A stretch of DNA of 64,000 bases from Cannabis sativa (GCF_029168945.1 NC_083607.1:33465257-33529256), one strand, 5' to 3'; counted from the stretch's first letter, positions 35,457 through 47,210 are shown. The notes: generated by a model not told the origin, from the letters alone. Translations and numbers: made by a program.

Positions 35457-36254
35457 AACGATAAACAAGAAAATATGTCGACCAGGAGTACTCAACAGAT
35501 TAAAGAACGATTATGTTTGAAGAAAAGTCAGAACTCAAGAAGTCTAAATTTTCTCGAGTTAGGGCAAATAAGTTCATGATGCTTAGAGTAAGAAAGATGG
35601 AAGACAGACGTTACGCAGTTCAGAAACAAATGTTATGACTGTAAAAACGCACAAAGTCATGATAAAGGAGAATCAGAAAGGTTTCTGGGCCTAGGGTTTC
35701 CTAAACATTTTCTACAGCAAAGTAGAGGATGCACTTGACATATAAACATGCAAAGATAAGCATAAAGGAAACCAGAGACTTACTCGAAGATCAAGTGTCT
35801 GTGTGTGAGCAACGTGAATCCAACAAGCAGTCAGTATAAGAGCACTTCGGTAATTTTGAAGTCAAGAATCTCTCTTTTCGCTTTGAAGTCTACTTAGCAA
35901 AGAAAGGTGACAAAAATGAGTGTATGTGCAAATGCTGTTTGGTATTTATAGGCAAGTCACGAAAAGAGGTAACCGTCTCAAAGGAACCTCAGACGCCTCA
36001 GCTTCCCTCCTTAAAAACGAATATGGGAAATAAAAAATAATCAAGTGTATCCGTCATCCGTGGAGAGAGAAAATCAGATTTCAAAATATTAAGTGTCAGA
36101 GCATTTATTAGCCAAAAACTGAAGGGACGCCCTGTCAGCCTCACATCGAGTCTCAAACGGTCGCGCTCGACACGTGTCCTCATCCAAAAGCAAAATCAGC
36201 TCGGATAAAATCTACACGCAACTTTGGATGTCCCGTACAGACTTGGGGGGAAAA
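35457..36254 (-). promoter_or_regulatory. Promoter and first exon region of A's antisense gene, then A polypurine tract
   Basis: On the - strand, TATAAATA (complement 35943-35950, context GCCTATAAATACC) is followed by a 5' exon and a GA|GTAAGT donor (complement near 35784-35789). The matching acceptor CGTAG lies just before ATG at 25263, so D interrupts this intron. On the + strand the end of the stretch, GGGGGGAAAA (36245-36254), is A's polypurine tract. No coding sequence. Confidence 0.65.
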
Positions 36255-36598
36255 TGTTATCCCAATTTTTGCACTCTAATGTGGCATCACGTGAATGGTG
36301 ACACGTGGAGTCCACTTGGAACATCTGCTTGAGAAGTATAGTCCGAGCAGAATACCTCGCTGGCATGCTCAGAGCAAGATATTCAGCAATCCGTGCAGAG
36401 CGACCAACACTTAGCGAATTCAGCTTTCGCATCGTGAGTCAACAACACAATCCCTATAACTCAGGGATCCATTTACGTGGATATGGCATACAAACGATCC
36501 CGCTATCAGTGTATTCAGCCTCAATCAAACGATCCTTGCATTCAACATTGATCCCACGATCTTTCTGGTTATACTCATTGTAACAAGAGGGGAAACTC
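36255..36598 (+). repeat. A 3' LTR, left part
   Basis: It starts TGTTATCCCAATTTTTGC and matches 2678-3020. It is broken at AACTC (36594-36598), the target duplication of Copia G, and resumes at 46910. Confidence 0.92.
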
Positions 36599-38490
36599 TG
36601 TTAGGTTTTATGCCCTAAATAAAACTCCATTTCAATGTAATCTATTTTATTCAACATCAATAAACAAACAGAAGTATTTTTCATTCATTTGTGTATGTTT
36701 TGGTTCACTTTATCAATTGCTTGTCTATTTGATTTATAAATTCATCTTAAACCCTTTTCACATACTTGATAATGTTTATTGTGCTGTCATCACATTGGAA
36801 AGTAAACATGACTATGTGAATAAAGTTTCCTAGATTTATCAGACACAGGGTTTTACTGATACGATAATCTACAACCAGAGTTTACTTGCATTTCGAGAAA
36901 TGCTATGTTCTTTCCAGAACATTGGTTAAAGTAAAGCTCAGGTTGGATGCATGGAGTATGCATCGGAAGGGACCGATATTGAACTTCTACTTAGATTTAA
37001 TTAAACTTACCGTAAAATCTATTCAAGTCAATATCGCCAAGTTGATCCTAGATCAAATGTTCTTAATCCTGTGATGTTTAGGCTCAATCTTGAAAGGCTA
37101 TTCATGTTCTTTGATTTGTTAGTTAAGCCTACTTTTAGGTCAGGGTGGTACGTACATTTTGGGAACACGGTAGTGCAATTGATTGGGAGCGCTAGCATAA
37201 ACATGGAATCTATAGCTTCTATCTGGCGAAATAGTAAGCAAAGGATGATCTCCTTCGAGCTTGACCAAACGAACATAAATGGTGGAGTACTCATTTCACA
37301 TAAGCTGAAATATCATTTATACGGGGTCAAGTGTTTTAAGGATAAAATACATAGTAGGGTGTTACGGTAATCTAATCCCTTTACAGTGTAGATCATTCAT
37401 ATAGAGGATCATTGATCACATTAGGATTATAACAATGGATAACTAATGATGCGTCTATATGGTGGAAGATATAGAGCATTCTATATACTGTGAGTGCAAT
37501 TCTAAGTTCTATGCGTGGATTCAACGAAGAATTAATAAGTTAGTGAATTTTAGTGCTAAATTCTTGATCTACGTATTGGAAGCTCGGTTATATAGACCCA
37601 TGGTCCTCGCACGAGTTGAGATAATATTGTTTGTAAGACTCATGTAATTGGTTTTGATTAATCAATTATAATTCACAAATTAGACTATGTCTATTTGTGA
37701 AATTTTCACTAAGTAAGGGCGAAATTGTAAAGAAAGAGGTATTAGGGGTATATTTGTTAATTATGATACTTTGTACGGTTCAATAAATAAATATGATAAA
37801 TGACAATATTATTTAATAATTATTTATACTTATTAAATAGTTAGAATTGGCATTTAAATGGTTGAATTAGAAAATTGGCATTTTTGAGAAAATCAAATAC
37901 AAAAGTGTTAAAATTGCAAAATTGCAAAAAGCAAGGCCCAAATCCATCAAGCCATGGTCGGCCACTTTTGTAGGCATTTTAAACTGATATTTTCATTATT
38001 TAATGCCAAATAATTCAAACCTAACCCTAGTGGAATGCTATAAATAGATAGTGAAGGCTTCAGAAAAATTACACTTCTGAATAAGAAAAACCTGAGCCTT
38101 CTCTCTCTCTTCCTTGGCCCCCACTCTCTCTCTCTCTTCTTCCTTCATATTTCGAAATTACCTTAGTGATTAGAGTAGTGCCCACACACAGCAAGCAATA
38201 CCTCAATCATAGTGAGGAAGATCGTGATGAAAGATCATGAGCAAAGGAGTTTCAGCATCAAGGATTCAGAGAAAGAGATCCAGGTTCAGATCTTTATAAT
38301 ACTCTGCTACAGAAAAGGATACAAGGGTTAGAGATCTAAACGGAAGGAGTCATTTAATTCCGCTGCACCCAATGTAAGGTTTCTTAAACTTTATATGTGT
38401 TTATTTCATCGTTTTACAAAGTTCATATTTAGGGTGTTAATAAACATACCTGTGAGTAGATCTAAGATCCTGGTAAAATTAATTCCAACA
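36599..38490 (+). repeat. 5' LTR of Copia G
   Basis: 1,892 bp, TGTTAGGTTTTATGCCC to TTAATTCCAACA. TATA box TATAAATA at 38039-38046, followed by a CT-rich stretch (38098-38145). U3 is of the E type. Confidence 0.92.
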
Positions 38491-38492
38491 AC

Positions 38493-38505
38493 TGGCATCA
38501 GAGCC
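38493..38505 (+). other. Primer-binding site of Copia G
   Basis: TGGCATCAGAGCC, two bases after the LTR, followed by ATGG. It differs by one base from the plant initiator tRNA-Met site TGGTATCAGAGCC. Confidence 0.8.
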
Positions 38506-41500
38506 ATGGTAATTGATTTACTTGCAAGAAATTTGGACTTTCAAACGATTGTTTGTTTGTTTTTCGATGGTATCATGTTGTATTGAGTGTTATTTGATGA
38601 TTGATTGGCGTTTGTGAATTTTCGTGAAAATAGTTGAATATCTGTTTCTGGAATTATTTTTATTGGATAGTATGGAAAAAATTAAGCAAGTTACTTTTTT
38701 ACAGAACTCAATTTCGATTTAATTTTAATTAGTTATGATTTTTTGAAGATACAAAAAAATCGGAGTTGTGCTAAAACTTGCATGCGCGCGTGGAAATCAT
38801 GCACGACATGATTCCGCCGCACAAACTCGCCCAGATCAGACCCTTGTGCGTGCGGACGGGTATGCACAGCATCCCGTCCGTACAGCTCGTAATTTTTTTT
38901 TGTTTTTCTTCGTTTTTTCATGCTTTTTCATGGAATTAACTTCCGATTTTTTGTGTAGTTCTGTATTTAAACTATTACTATTCCTAATTCAATTCTAATT
39001 ATCATTATGAATTAATTTAATATTTTTTAAATTTAATTCAAGGTATTAGTGTAATTTGAATTTAAAAATAGTTAGTATCTATCTTTTTTGCTTAATAATG
39101 TTTCTTATTTTTAAATTTGATTATATCTTATCTTATTTTTAAATTTAAGGTCAGATTTAAAATATTTTAAATTAAATCTTTTTTTTTTAAATAATTCGAC
39201 CTTATTTAAATTTAAAATAAGATAACTATAATCATATAATTTTAAAAAGGTGTAAGATATTTTGCTAACATTTAAATTTTGTTATTTTATTTATTTAAAT
39301 TACATTTAAAGTCTGAAAAAGATATTCATTTATCTTTTTAAATTTTTTATTTAATTTTTATTTATAAAGTAACATTTAATTTTTAAAAAGTAGTTAGCAA
39401 ATTTTGAAATGATATTTAGGTTTGCTGAAACCTAATTTTTCAAAATTGTAGGTTTAATTTTAAATTATTTTTTTTTTAATTTCGAATTTTTTCAATTTTT
39501 TTTTTTTAATTTTCGAAAAAATATTTTTTAATTAATTATTTAATTTAAAATTAAATAAATCCTACATCCAACTATCAAGCTAACCTTGTTGCAGGAGTAT
39601 GTGTTTTAGCTTATGTGTAAGTTTTCAAAACCAATTATTACTTGATTGCAAATAGTTTGCCAGATCTAATGATCTGATGGCTCCCTTGGTCAAGTTAATA
39701 GTTTGTAACAGGTATATTTACAATCTTCTTTCATCTGTGTATGACCTAGCAACTTGATAGGACCCATCAAAATTGTGCCTGTGTGAGCCTATGTGTTTAA
39801 TTTCATTATAGATGCATATAGGTTAATGTTGCTAAATAAAATATCATAGTTCTTGATAAATTTTATTTAGGCCCATTTAGTTTTTGGGCTTATTCAATTA
39901 ATAACAGTTGTTCATTTTAAGGTTAAATTCCTCTCTTTTGGGCCTTGTGTGAGAGTTGGGAGCAATAGAAGTGGGTACGACATACTGAACCCAGCACCCC
40001 CTCACATGAACCACCCCAATTGTGAAGGCCCATTTGCCTGATTTAAACAACTGTACTAGGTTAATTACACTAGTTTAACCTAATAAAATTGATTAGCAAC
40101 ATAATTAATTTCATTTATTTTGAAATTAATTTAAGAAAACCATAGTTTAAAGAATTTTATATTCTAAGCTAAACTATATGTATTTTCTTGTATTTAATTA
40201 AATATAGAATTATAACCATCTAGATTCTTTCTGAAGCTTAATTTAAATTTTTCATTAAATATTCCTATTTAAGTTGATATTTAGTTATCTACAACTAACC
40301 AACTTAAATCTGAATATCTTTTGGATTTAAAATTTCAAAATTAAGTTGAGGAATTTTAGGCATTGGTTATTAAGATTGTTTAGATATTTTTTAAGTTAAT
40401 ATCTTTTCGAATATTAACTTAAAATGGAATATTTAAGATATTTTTTAGGTTAATATCTTTTCGAATATTAATTTAAAAATGGAATATCTTCAAATTAAGT
40501 AGTTACAACTTAATTTTAAATTTAATTAAATTTGATTTGAAAGATATTTAAGTTGATTTTTTAGATTCTTCTAAAACAACTTAAACAAGATATTTTCAAA
40601 TTTGTTCCATTTTCAATTCGAATTTTTTTTTTCTAATTTAATAATAATTGAAATTTAATTAAAGTTGATTTTTTATTTAAACCAACTTTAATTTGTAATT
40701 TTTCATTATTATATTATGGAACTTGTTCCATTTTCAATTCGAATTTTTCTTTCGAATTTAAATAATAATTGAAATTTAATTAAAGTTGATTTTTTATTTA
40801 AACCAACTTTAATTTGTAATTTTTCATTATTATAATATGGAACTTGTTCGATATTTATTTGAATTTATTTTTCAAATTAAATAATAATTGAAAATTAATT
40901 AAAGTTGATTTTTTATTTAAACCAACTTTAATTTGTAATTTTTCATTATTATAATATCGAATATTATGATTACACAAAATACATATATATATATTTTTTA
41001 AATAATGAGCTTTTAATCAAAAGATATTCGATCTCCATTGTTGGTCTTACAATAGTTAAACTTTTTCAATATAACCTCGAGACGCTAGACTTCGTCCCCC
41101 TATGGATGGTTATTGGTTGAACACTTTTAACACCGTAATATTTCATTTGATAAGTGTTTTGTGAGTTTTCGTCTCTATTTAGACTCTCCCCTACGGTGAC
41201 TACTTAGAGATAAACTCATAAAACATGAAACAATGGTGGAAGCTCATAAAATGAGAATAACCTTGACTCTCGCCTACCGGAACAACGTTGGATTCTCATT
41301 TTGATCGAATAAAAGGTTGCTAAAATGTTTAATTTTAGATGAGCTGACAACTCTATTCAACTAATGTTATCTTTGACTCTCTTCTACCGGGACACTGTAT
41401 TTCATTATGTTGGAAACCTTGGAAAATAAACTATGTTAGATTTAGTATTTCTATAACATATGTCATTACTTGTTATTTTCTGAACTTGTGTATGAATTTT

Positions 41501-41629
41501 GAACCAAAACCTTACTTCTGTTTTATTGATGTGTTGTAGTGTCTATAATCCCCTTCTCATTCCACTCCTAATTTATCTTAGCAATTGAACTTGAAGTTAT
41601 AAACTCCTTGTCAGAGTAATACTTCACAT
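38506..41629 (+). other. G non-coding leader
   Basis: About 3.1 kb without a gene. In order: a GC-rich cassette (about 38773-38891) in AT-rich DNA; AT-rich stretch to 39540; CTAAC and TTGTTGCAG (39580-39594), a 22-nt segment, then GTAAGT (39617); a second site ACAG|GTATATTTAC near 39709-39719; a conserved island (39905-40070); inverted AACTTAA/TTAAGTT elements; a ~121-bp tandem repeat (40604-40966); an AT dinucleotide run near 40983; and two GACTCTCGCCTACCGG motifs (41261-41285, 41371-41394). Confidence 0.7.
40604..40966 (+). repeat. Three tandem copies of a ~121-bp AT-rich unit
   Basis: Units begin at about 40604, 40725 and 40846. Each contains AAAGTTG, then about 15 bases, then CAACTTT, so each unit can form a hairpin. 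The first two copies are nearly identical; the third is more diverged at its start. Confidence 0.85.
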
Positions 41630-42199
41630 ATGCTCATGATGGACTTTAAATTCCAGAAAGCATGTAAGCTGGGAATTGTTGACTCTGAAGAACAAATAGT
41701 TCATAACTCCATAAATCCTACTACTTCAAGCTTAGTTGAGAAGATAAGAGAAAGTGATTCCACTTCCTCAAGTTATACTTCACAACAAAATGAACTAGCA
41801 AGAACAACAATTAACAAATGAATAAGCAGTAATGCTTTAGTCTTCGAACCATGTGTGTTAGAGAATGATAAATCCATTTGGATTCTTGATTCTGGGTCTA
41901 CAAACCATGTAAGTTGTTCATTGCAATTGCTTGAGAATTGGAATGATTTGAAATCCGAAGAGTTGAAACTTAAAGTTGGTATTGGCGAAATGGTTTCGGT
42001 TAGAGCTAGAGGAAAAGCCAAACTCAAGTTCCAAAACAGAATTTTGGAATTAGACAATGTCTTATACATTCCAAATTTCAGTAGAAACTTAGTTTCTGTT
42101 TCATGCTTACAATTGCAACAATACAAATTAGATTTTTCGAATTCTGGTTCTACCATTTCTCGAAATGACATTCAGATTTGTGTTGCATCCATGGAATAG
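41630..42199 (+). pseudogene. G gag remnant and protease
   Basis: 41630-41821 reads MMDFKFQKACKLGI and a Ser/Thr-rich piece to a TGA; it aligns with the gag remnant of E (MNLKFQKANLLGI), but the zinc knuckle is gone. From 41855 the protease reads LENDKSIWILDSGSTNHVSC (active site D-S-G), VRARGKAKLKF, LDNVLYIPNFSRNLVSVSCL and ICVASME, ending in a TAG where E has CAG (MEQGLYVL). Length and motif order fit the Copia protease. Confidence 0.8.
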
Positions 42200-43466
42200 G
42201 GGCTTTATGTTCTTAGACCAGACACCATTTTCCCTACATAACGAACTGTTTAAAGTAGCTAAACCTAGAAACCACAAAAAGCAAAAGATCGTTGATGATA
42301 ATGAAACATATCTATGGCATTTACGTTTGGGTCACATTGGCTATGAACGGCTAAACAGGCTAACCAAAGACGGTCCATTGAAAAATGTCGTCTTAGGTGA
42401 ATTACCTATTTGCGAATCTTGCCTAGAAGGAAAGATGACCAAACGTTCTTTCTCTGCAAAGGGAGAGCGTGCCAAACAACCCCTAGGGTTAGTGCATTCC
42501 GATGTCTACGGACCTTTGAATGTCAAAGCCCGAGGTGGTTATGAGTACTTTGTCACTTTCATTGACGATTACTCTAGATATGGACATATTTACGTTATGC
42601 ATAAGAAATTTGAAACATTTGCAAAGTTTCAAGAATTTCACGCATTGGCTCAAAACCAATTGGGTAAAACATTAAAGATCTTGCGAACTGATAGGGGTGG
42701 AGAATATATGGATATGCAGTTCAAAGATCATTTAATTGAACTTGGAATTGAATCCCGATTAACCGCCCCTAGCACTCCACAGCAAAATGGAGTTGCAGAA
42801 AGACGGAATCGAACGCTTTTGGAAATGGTTAGGTCCATGCTTAGTTTTTCAACTCTACCTACGTCCTTCTGGGGATATGCGATTTAGATTGCAACCGACA
42901 TTTTAAATGTTGTTCCATCTAAATGAATCCCTAAGACACCCTTAGAACTCTGGATTGGTCGTACACCTAGTTTACACCATTACAGAATCTGGGGGTGCCC
43001 TGCTCATGTCTTAAGAAAGAAAGACGACAAACTTGAGTCACGAACTGAAGTCTGCATGTTTGTCGGTAATTCTAAAGAGACTAGGGGTGGACTATTTTAT
43101 AGTCGCAAGGATGATAAAGTGTTTGTTTCTACAAAGGAAACTTTCCTTGAAGATGACTATATTAAGAATTTCAAATCACAAAGTAAAGTAGTATTGGAGG
43201 AAATGCGTTTAGATATAAGTCCTTCCAATGTTCCGTTCTCTTCCACACGTGAAGAGGACAATCCCACTCCCTCAGTTGAACCAACTGAGAAATCTACTAC
43301 TAAAGTTTCTGTTCAGAAGATCACCGCACCTCGTCGTAGTGGGAGGGTTTCAACAAAACCTGCTCGTTATGGCTTGGATGGTGAAATCAATATGGTCGTA
43401 GGTGACGGTATTGATGACGATCCATTAACCTATAAACAGGAAATGGCTAGTCCGCAACGGAAATGA
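42200..43466 (+). pseudogene. G integrase
   Basis: Integrase inserts the cDNA into the genome. After a frame change near 42230, the pre-integrase zinc motif is LWHLRLGHIGYERLNRL ... CESCLEGK (HHCC). The core has GLVHSDVYGPLN (Asp 1), VTFIDDYSRYGHIYVM, KILRTDRGGEYMDMQ (Asp 2) and PSTPQQNGVAERRNRTLLEM (Glu), so the D,D,E triad is intact. Stops follow: TAG after WGYAI (about 42885) and TGA in the NVVPSK segment (about 42923). The C-terminal part has HYRIWGCPAH, a Pro/Thr/Ser-rich linker and RRSGRVSTKPARYGLDGE, ending PQRK and the TGA shared with E. Confidence 0.88.
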
Positions 43467-43478
43467 TGGTCGGCCGGC

Positions 43479-44595
43479 ATGGATTCAGAAATGGATTCCA
43501 TGAAAAAGAACAAAGTCTGGGAATATGTAGACGCACCTGACGACTATCATCCGATAGGATGCAAGTGGGTTTACAAGAAGAAAAGAGGAGGAGGCGAAGT
43601 CGAAACTTTTAAAGCTAGACTTGTAGCCAAGGGTTATACCCAAAGAGAAGGCGTGGACTATGAGGAAACTTTTAGTCCTATTTCCATGCTCAAATCCATC
43701 CGAATTCTTCTCTCCATAGCTGCTGCTTTCGATTATGAAATCTGACAAATGGATGTCAGGACTGCCTTCCTTAATGGGGTACTTGAAGAAACCATCTATA
43801 TGGAGCAACCAGAAGGTTTTGTTCTTCCTGGGCAAGAAAAGTAGGTTTGCAAATTAAACAGGTCTATCTATGGACTTAAGCAAGCTTCTCGCTCATGGAA
43901 CAAAAGGTTTGATGAAATCATCAAGACCTACGGCTTTCTTCAGAATGAAGATGAACCTTGTGTTTACCAACTCAAGGAAGACCAAATAGTAGTATTCCTG
44001 GTCCTTTATGTTGATGACATTTTGATTATTGGAAACAATGTCAAGAAAATGACTCACATTAAGGAATGGCTTAACACTCAATTCGATATGAAAGATTTGG
44101 GTGAAGCAGCCTATGTTCTTGGTATTTAGATTATTAGAAACTGGAAGAATAGATCTCTTGCTCTCTCTCAAACAACCTACATAGACAAAGTCTTAGAGAG
44201 ATTCTCCATGAACAACACCAATGAGGCAAACATGCCTTCTAGATATGGTATTCGTTTATCTAAGGAACAGTCTCCGACTGATCCTCAAGAGATAGAGGAC
44301 ATGGCGAAAATTCCCTATGCCTCTGCAGTTGGAAGTCTAATGTATGCAATGTTATGCACTAGACCTGACATCTGTTATGCTGTTGGAATAGTGAGCAGGT
44401 ATCAGTCTAATCCAGGACATGAACATTGGAATGCAGTTAAATATATTCTGAAATACTTGAAGAGTAAAAGGAATCTTGTGTTAGTCTACAAGGGTGGTGC
44501 TTTAAATCCCATAGGCTACACTGATTCAGATTTCCAGGCAAGTCTTGAAGACAGGAAATCCACATCAGGGATGGTGTTTACTCTTGGGGGTGGAG
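43479..44595 (+). pseudogene. G reverse transcriptase
   Basis: It starts [20 protein letters not shown] and continues [40 protein letters not shown], a TGA for Trp (near 43743) and [11 protein letters not shown] (first catalytic Asp). Then SIYGLKQASRSWNKRFDE, FLVLYVDDILIIGNNV (YVDD centre, about 44005-44016), FDMKDLGEAAYVLGI, a TAG (44127), and the thumb/connection with SAVGSLMYAMLCTRPDI, SRYQSNPG and GYTDSDFQ. All RT motifs are present; three stops interrupt it. Confidence 0.88.
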
Positions 44596-44995
44596 CAGTG
44601 GTTTTCGAGAAGTGCTAAACAAACCGCAATATCGGACTCAGCTATGGAAGCTGAATACATAGCAGCAGCAGAAGCTGCTAAAGAACTTGTCTGGCTAAGA
44701 AAGTTCTTCACCAGTATAGGTGTCGTTCCTGGAATGGAGAAGCCTCTGGTTTTACTTTGTGATAACAATGGAGCAATAGCAAACAGTAAAGAACCTCGAA
44801 GCCACAAGAGAAGCAAACACATTGAAAGGAAGTATCACATTATCAGAGAATACGTGGCAAGAGGGGACGTACTAGTTGAGAAAGTTGATACAGAGGACAA
44901 CCTAGCTGATCCATTTACCAAAGTCCTGGCCGTGACAGCCTTTGAAAAGCCCCGTTAGAATTTAGGATTAATTGATATGTACTAATTAGTTTTAT
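44545..44995 (+). pseudogene. G RNase H
   Basis: The frame changes by one at about 44595, where a TGG seems reduced. It then reads SAKQTAISDSAMEAEYIAAA (catalytic Glu), ELVWLRKFFTSIGV, LLCDNNGAIANSKEPRSHKR (catalytic Asp), HIIREYVARGDVLVEKVDT and NLADPFTKVLAVTAFEKPR to a TAG. This is the standard C-terminal end of a Copia polyprotein, 20 bp before the polypurine tract region. Confidence 0.85.
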
Positions 44996-45014
44996 ATTAG
45001 TACAAGTGGGAGTT

Positions 45015-46904
45015 TGTTAGGTTTTATGCCCTAAATAAAACTCCATTTCAATGTAATCTATTTTATTCAACATCAATAAAGAAACAGAAGTATTTTTCAT
45101 TCATTTGTGTATCTTTTGGTTCACTTTATCAACTGCTTGTCTATTTGATTTATAAATTCATCTTAAACCCTTTTCACATACTTGATCATGTTTATTGTGC
45201 TGTCATCACAATGGAAAGTAAACATGACTATGCGAATAAAGTTTCCTAGATTTATCAGACACAGGGTTTTACTGATATGATAATCTACAACAAGAGTTTA
45301 CTTGCATTTGGAGAAAGGCTATGTTCTTTCCAGAACATTGGTTAAAGTAAAGCTCAGGTTGGATGCATGGAGTATGCATCGGAAGGGACCGATATTGAAC
45401 TTTGACTTAGATTTAATTAAACTTACCGTAAAATCTATTCAAGTGAATATCGCCAAGTTGATCCTAGATCAAAAATTCTTAATCCTGTTATGTTTAGGCT
45501 CAATCTTGAAAGGCTATTCGTGTTCTTTGATTTGTTAGTTAAGCCTACTTTTAGGTCAGGGTGATACGTACATTTTGGGAACACAGTAGTGCAATTGAGT
45601 GGGAGCGCTAGCATAAACATGGAATCTATAGCTTCTATCTGGCGAATAGTAAGCAAAGGATGATCTCCTTCGAGCTTGACCAAACGAACATAAATGGTGG
45701 AGTACTCATTTCACATAAGCTGAAATATCATTTATACGGGGTCAAGTGTTTTAAGGATAAAATACATAGTAGGGTGTTACGGTAATCTAATCCCTTTACA
45801 GTGTAGATCATTCATATAGAGGATCATTGATCACATTAGGATTATAACAATGGATAACTAATGATGCGTCTATATGGTTGAACATATAGAGAATTCTATA
45901 TACTGAGAGTGTAATTCTAAGTTCTATGCGTGGATTCAACGAAGAATTAATAAGTTAGTGAATTTTAGTGCTAAATTCTTGATCTACTTATTGGAAGCTC
46001 GGTTATATAGACCCATGGTCCCCGCACTAGTTGAAATAATATTGTTTGTAAGACTCATGTAATTGGTTTTGATTAATCAATTATAATTCTCAAATTAGAC
46101 TATGTCTATTTGTGAATTTTTCACTAAGTAAGGGCGAAATTGTAAAGAAAAAGTTATTAGGGGCATATTTGTTAATTATGATACTTTGTATGGTTCAATT
46201 AATAAATATGATAAATGACAATATTATTTAATAATTATTTATACTTATTAAATAGTTAGAATTGGCATTTAAATTGTTAAATTAGAAAATTGGCATTTTT
46301 GAGAAAATCAGATACAAAAGTGTTAAAACTGCAAAATTGCAAAAAGCAAGGCCCAAATCCATCAAGCCATGGCCGACCACTTTTGTAGGCATTTTAAACT
46401 GATATTTTCATTATTTAATGCCAAATAATTCAAACCTAACCCTAGTGGAATGCTATAAATAGATAGTGAAGGCTTCAGGAAAATTACACTTCTGAATCAG
46501 AAAAACCTGAGCCTTCTCTCTCTCTTCCTTGGCCGCCACTCTATCTCTCTCTTCTTCCTTCATATTTCGAAATTACCTTAGTGATTAGAGTAGTGCCCAC
46601 ACACAGCAAGCAATACCTCAATCATAGTGAGGAAGATCGTGAAGAAAGATCATCAACAAAGGAGTTTTAGCATCAAGGATTCAGAGAAAGAGATCTAGGT
46701 TCAGATCTTGATAATACTCTGCTACAGAAAGGATACAAGGGTTAGAGATCTGAACGGAAGGAGTCATTTAATTTCGCTGCACCCAATGTAAGGTTTCTTA
46801 AACTTTATACGTGTTTATTTCATTGTTTTAGAAAGTTCATATTTAGGGTGTTAATAAACATACTTGTGAGTAGATCTAAGATCCTGGTAAAATTAATTCC
46901 AACA
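45015..46904 (+). repeat. 3' LTR of Copia G
   Basis: 1,890 bp after ACAAGTGGGAGTT. It matches 36599-38490 end to end with few differences. TATA box at 46454-46461. The open frames inside (45302-45538, 45435-45683) are chance ORFs repeated in the sister LTRs. Confidence 0.92.
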
Positions 46905-46909
46905 AACTC

Positions 46910-47210
46910 TTCCTCCCCAACCCTCCTAGCCCTATAAATAGTGATGTATCTTCACTAGGCAGGGGATCGGTCGAAACGCAGTTGAGCTAAGACTATACCT
47001 TAAATATATTATCTAAGAACTATATATTCAGAGATACTATTGTAAGAGCTATAAGAAAAGGAATCTTTCTCCTTGATCTTAAGTCAATACAAATAACGAG
47101 GATTAGGCTATTCCTGTGTCTTTTTATTGACTTATCGTATATTTGTTATTGTAAATCATTTATCGCTTGTAAAATAGACTCATTGTCGTTGCCTAAAAGC
47201 GAAGTCAACA
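46910..47210 (+). repeat. A 3' LTR, right part
   Basis: It resumes with TTCCTCCCCAACC, carries TATAAATA at 46933-46940, and ends GAAGTCAACA. It is followed by GTAAT (47211-47215), the target duplication that matches 2673-2677. Confidence 0.92.

Larger units (their letters stand above)
36599..46904 (+). mobile_element. Copia element G (+), complete with both LTRs, duplication AACTC
   Basis: 10,306 bp, bounded by AACTC at 36594-36598 and 46905-46909, inserted in the 3' LTR of A. 5' LTR 36599-38490, PBS 38493-38505, leader, gag remnant and pol (about 41630-44990), polypurine tract AGTGGGAGTT, 3' LTR 45015-46904. About 6 differences in 240 LTR bases by eye. Pol keeps every domain but has at least eight in-frame stops, most explicable as C-to-T changes. 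Confidence 0.93.
2678..47210 (+). mobile_element. Element A: Tat-like Ty3/Gypsy retrotransposon (+), target duplication GTAAT, hosting four Copia elements
   Basis: The 5' LTR is 2678-3348. The 3' LTR starts at 36255 after a GGGGGGAAAA polypurine tract and ends at 47210, but is split by Copia element G. The LTR starts TGTTATCCC and ends AAGTCAACA; GTAAT flanks both sides. The order inside is a deleted PBS and gag start, truncated Copia F, a short gag piece, Copia E, gag tail, protease, RT (core deleted), RNase H, integrase, an antisense gene on the - strand, Copia D and the 3' LTR. The same plan is seen in B. A pol followed by an antisense extra ORF is known for the Tat lineage of Gypsy; that lineage call is inferred from layout and sequence. 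Confidence 0.9.

Noticed and set aside
38773..38891. GC-rich cassette as a CpG island of a host gene
   Set aside because: It is ~120 bp, sits at a fixed place after the PBS in three Copia elements, and no gene follows.
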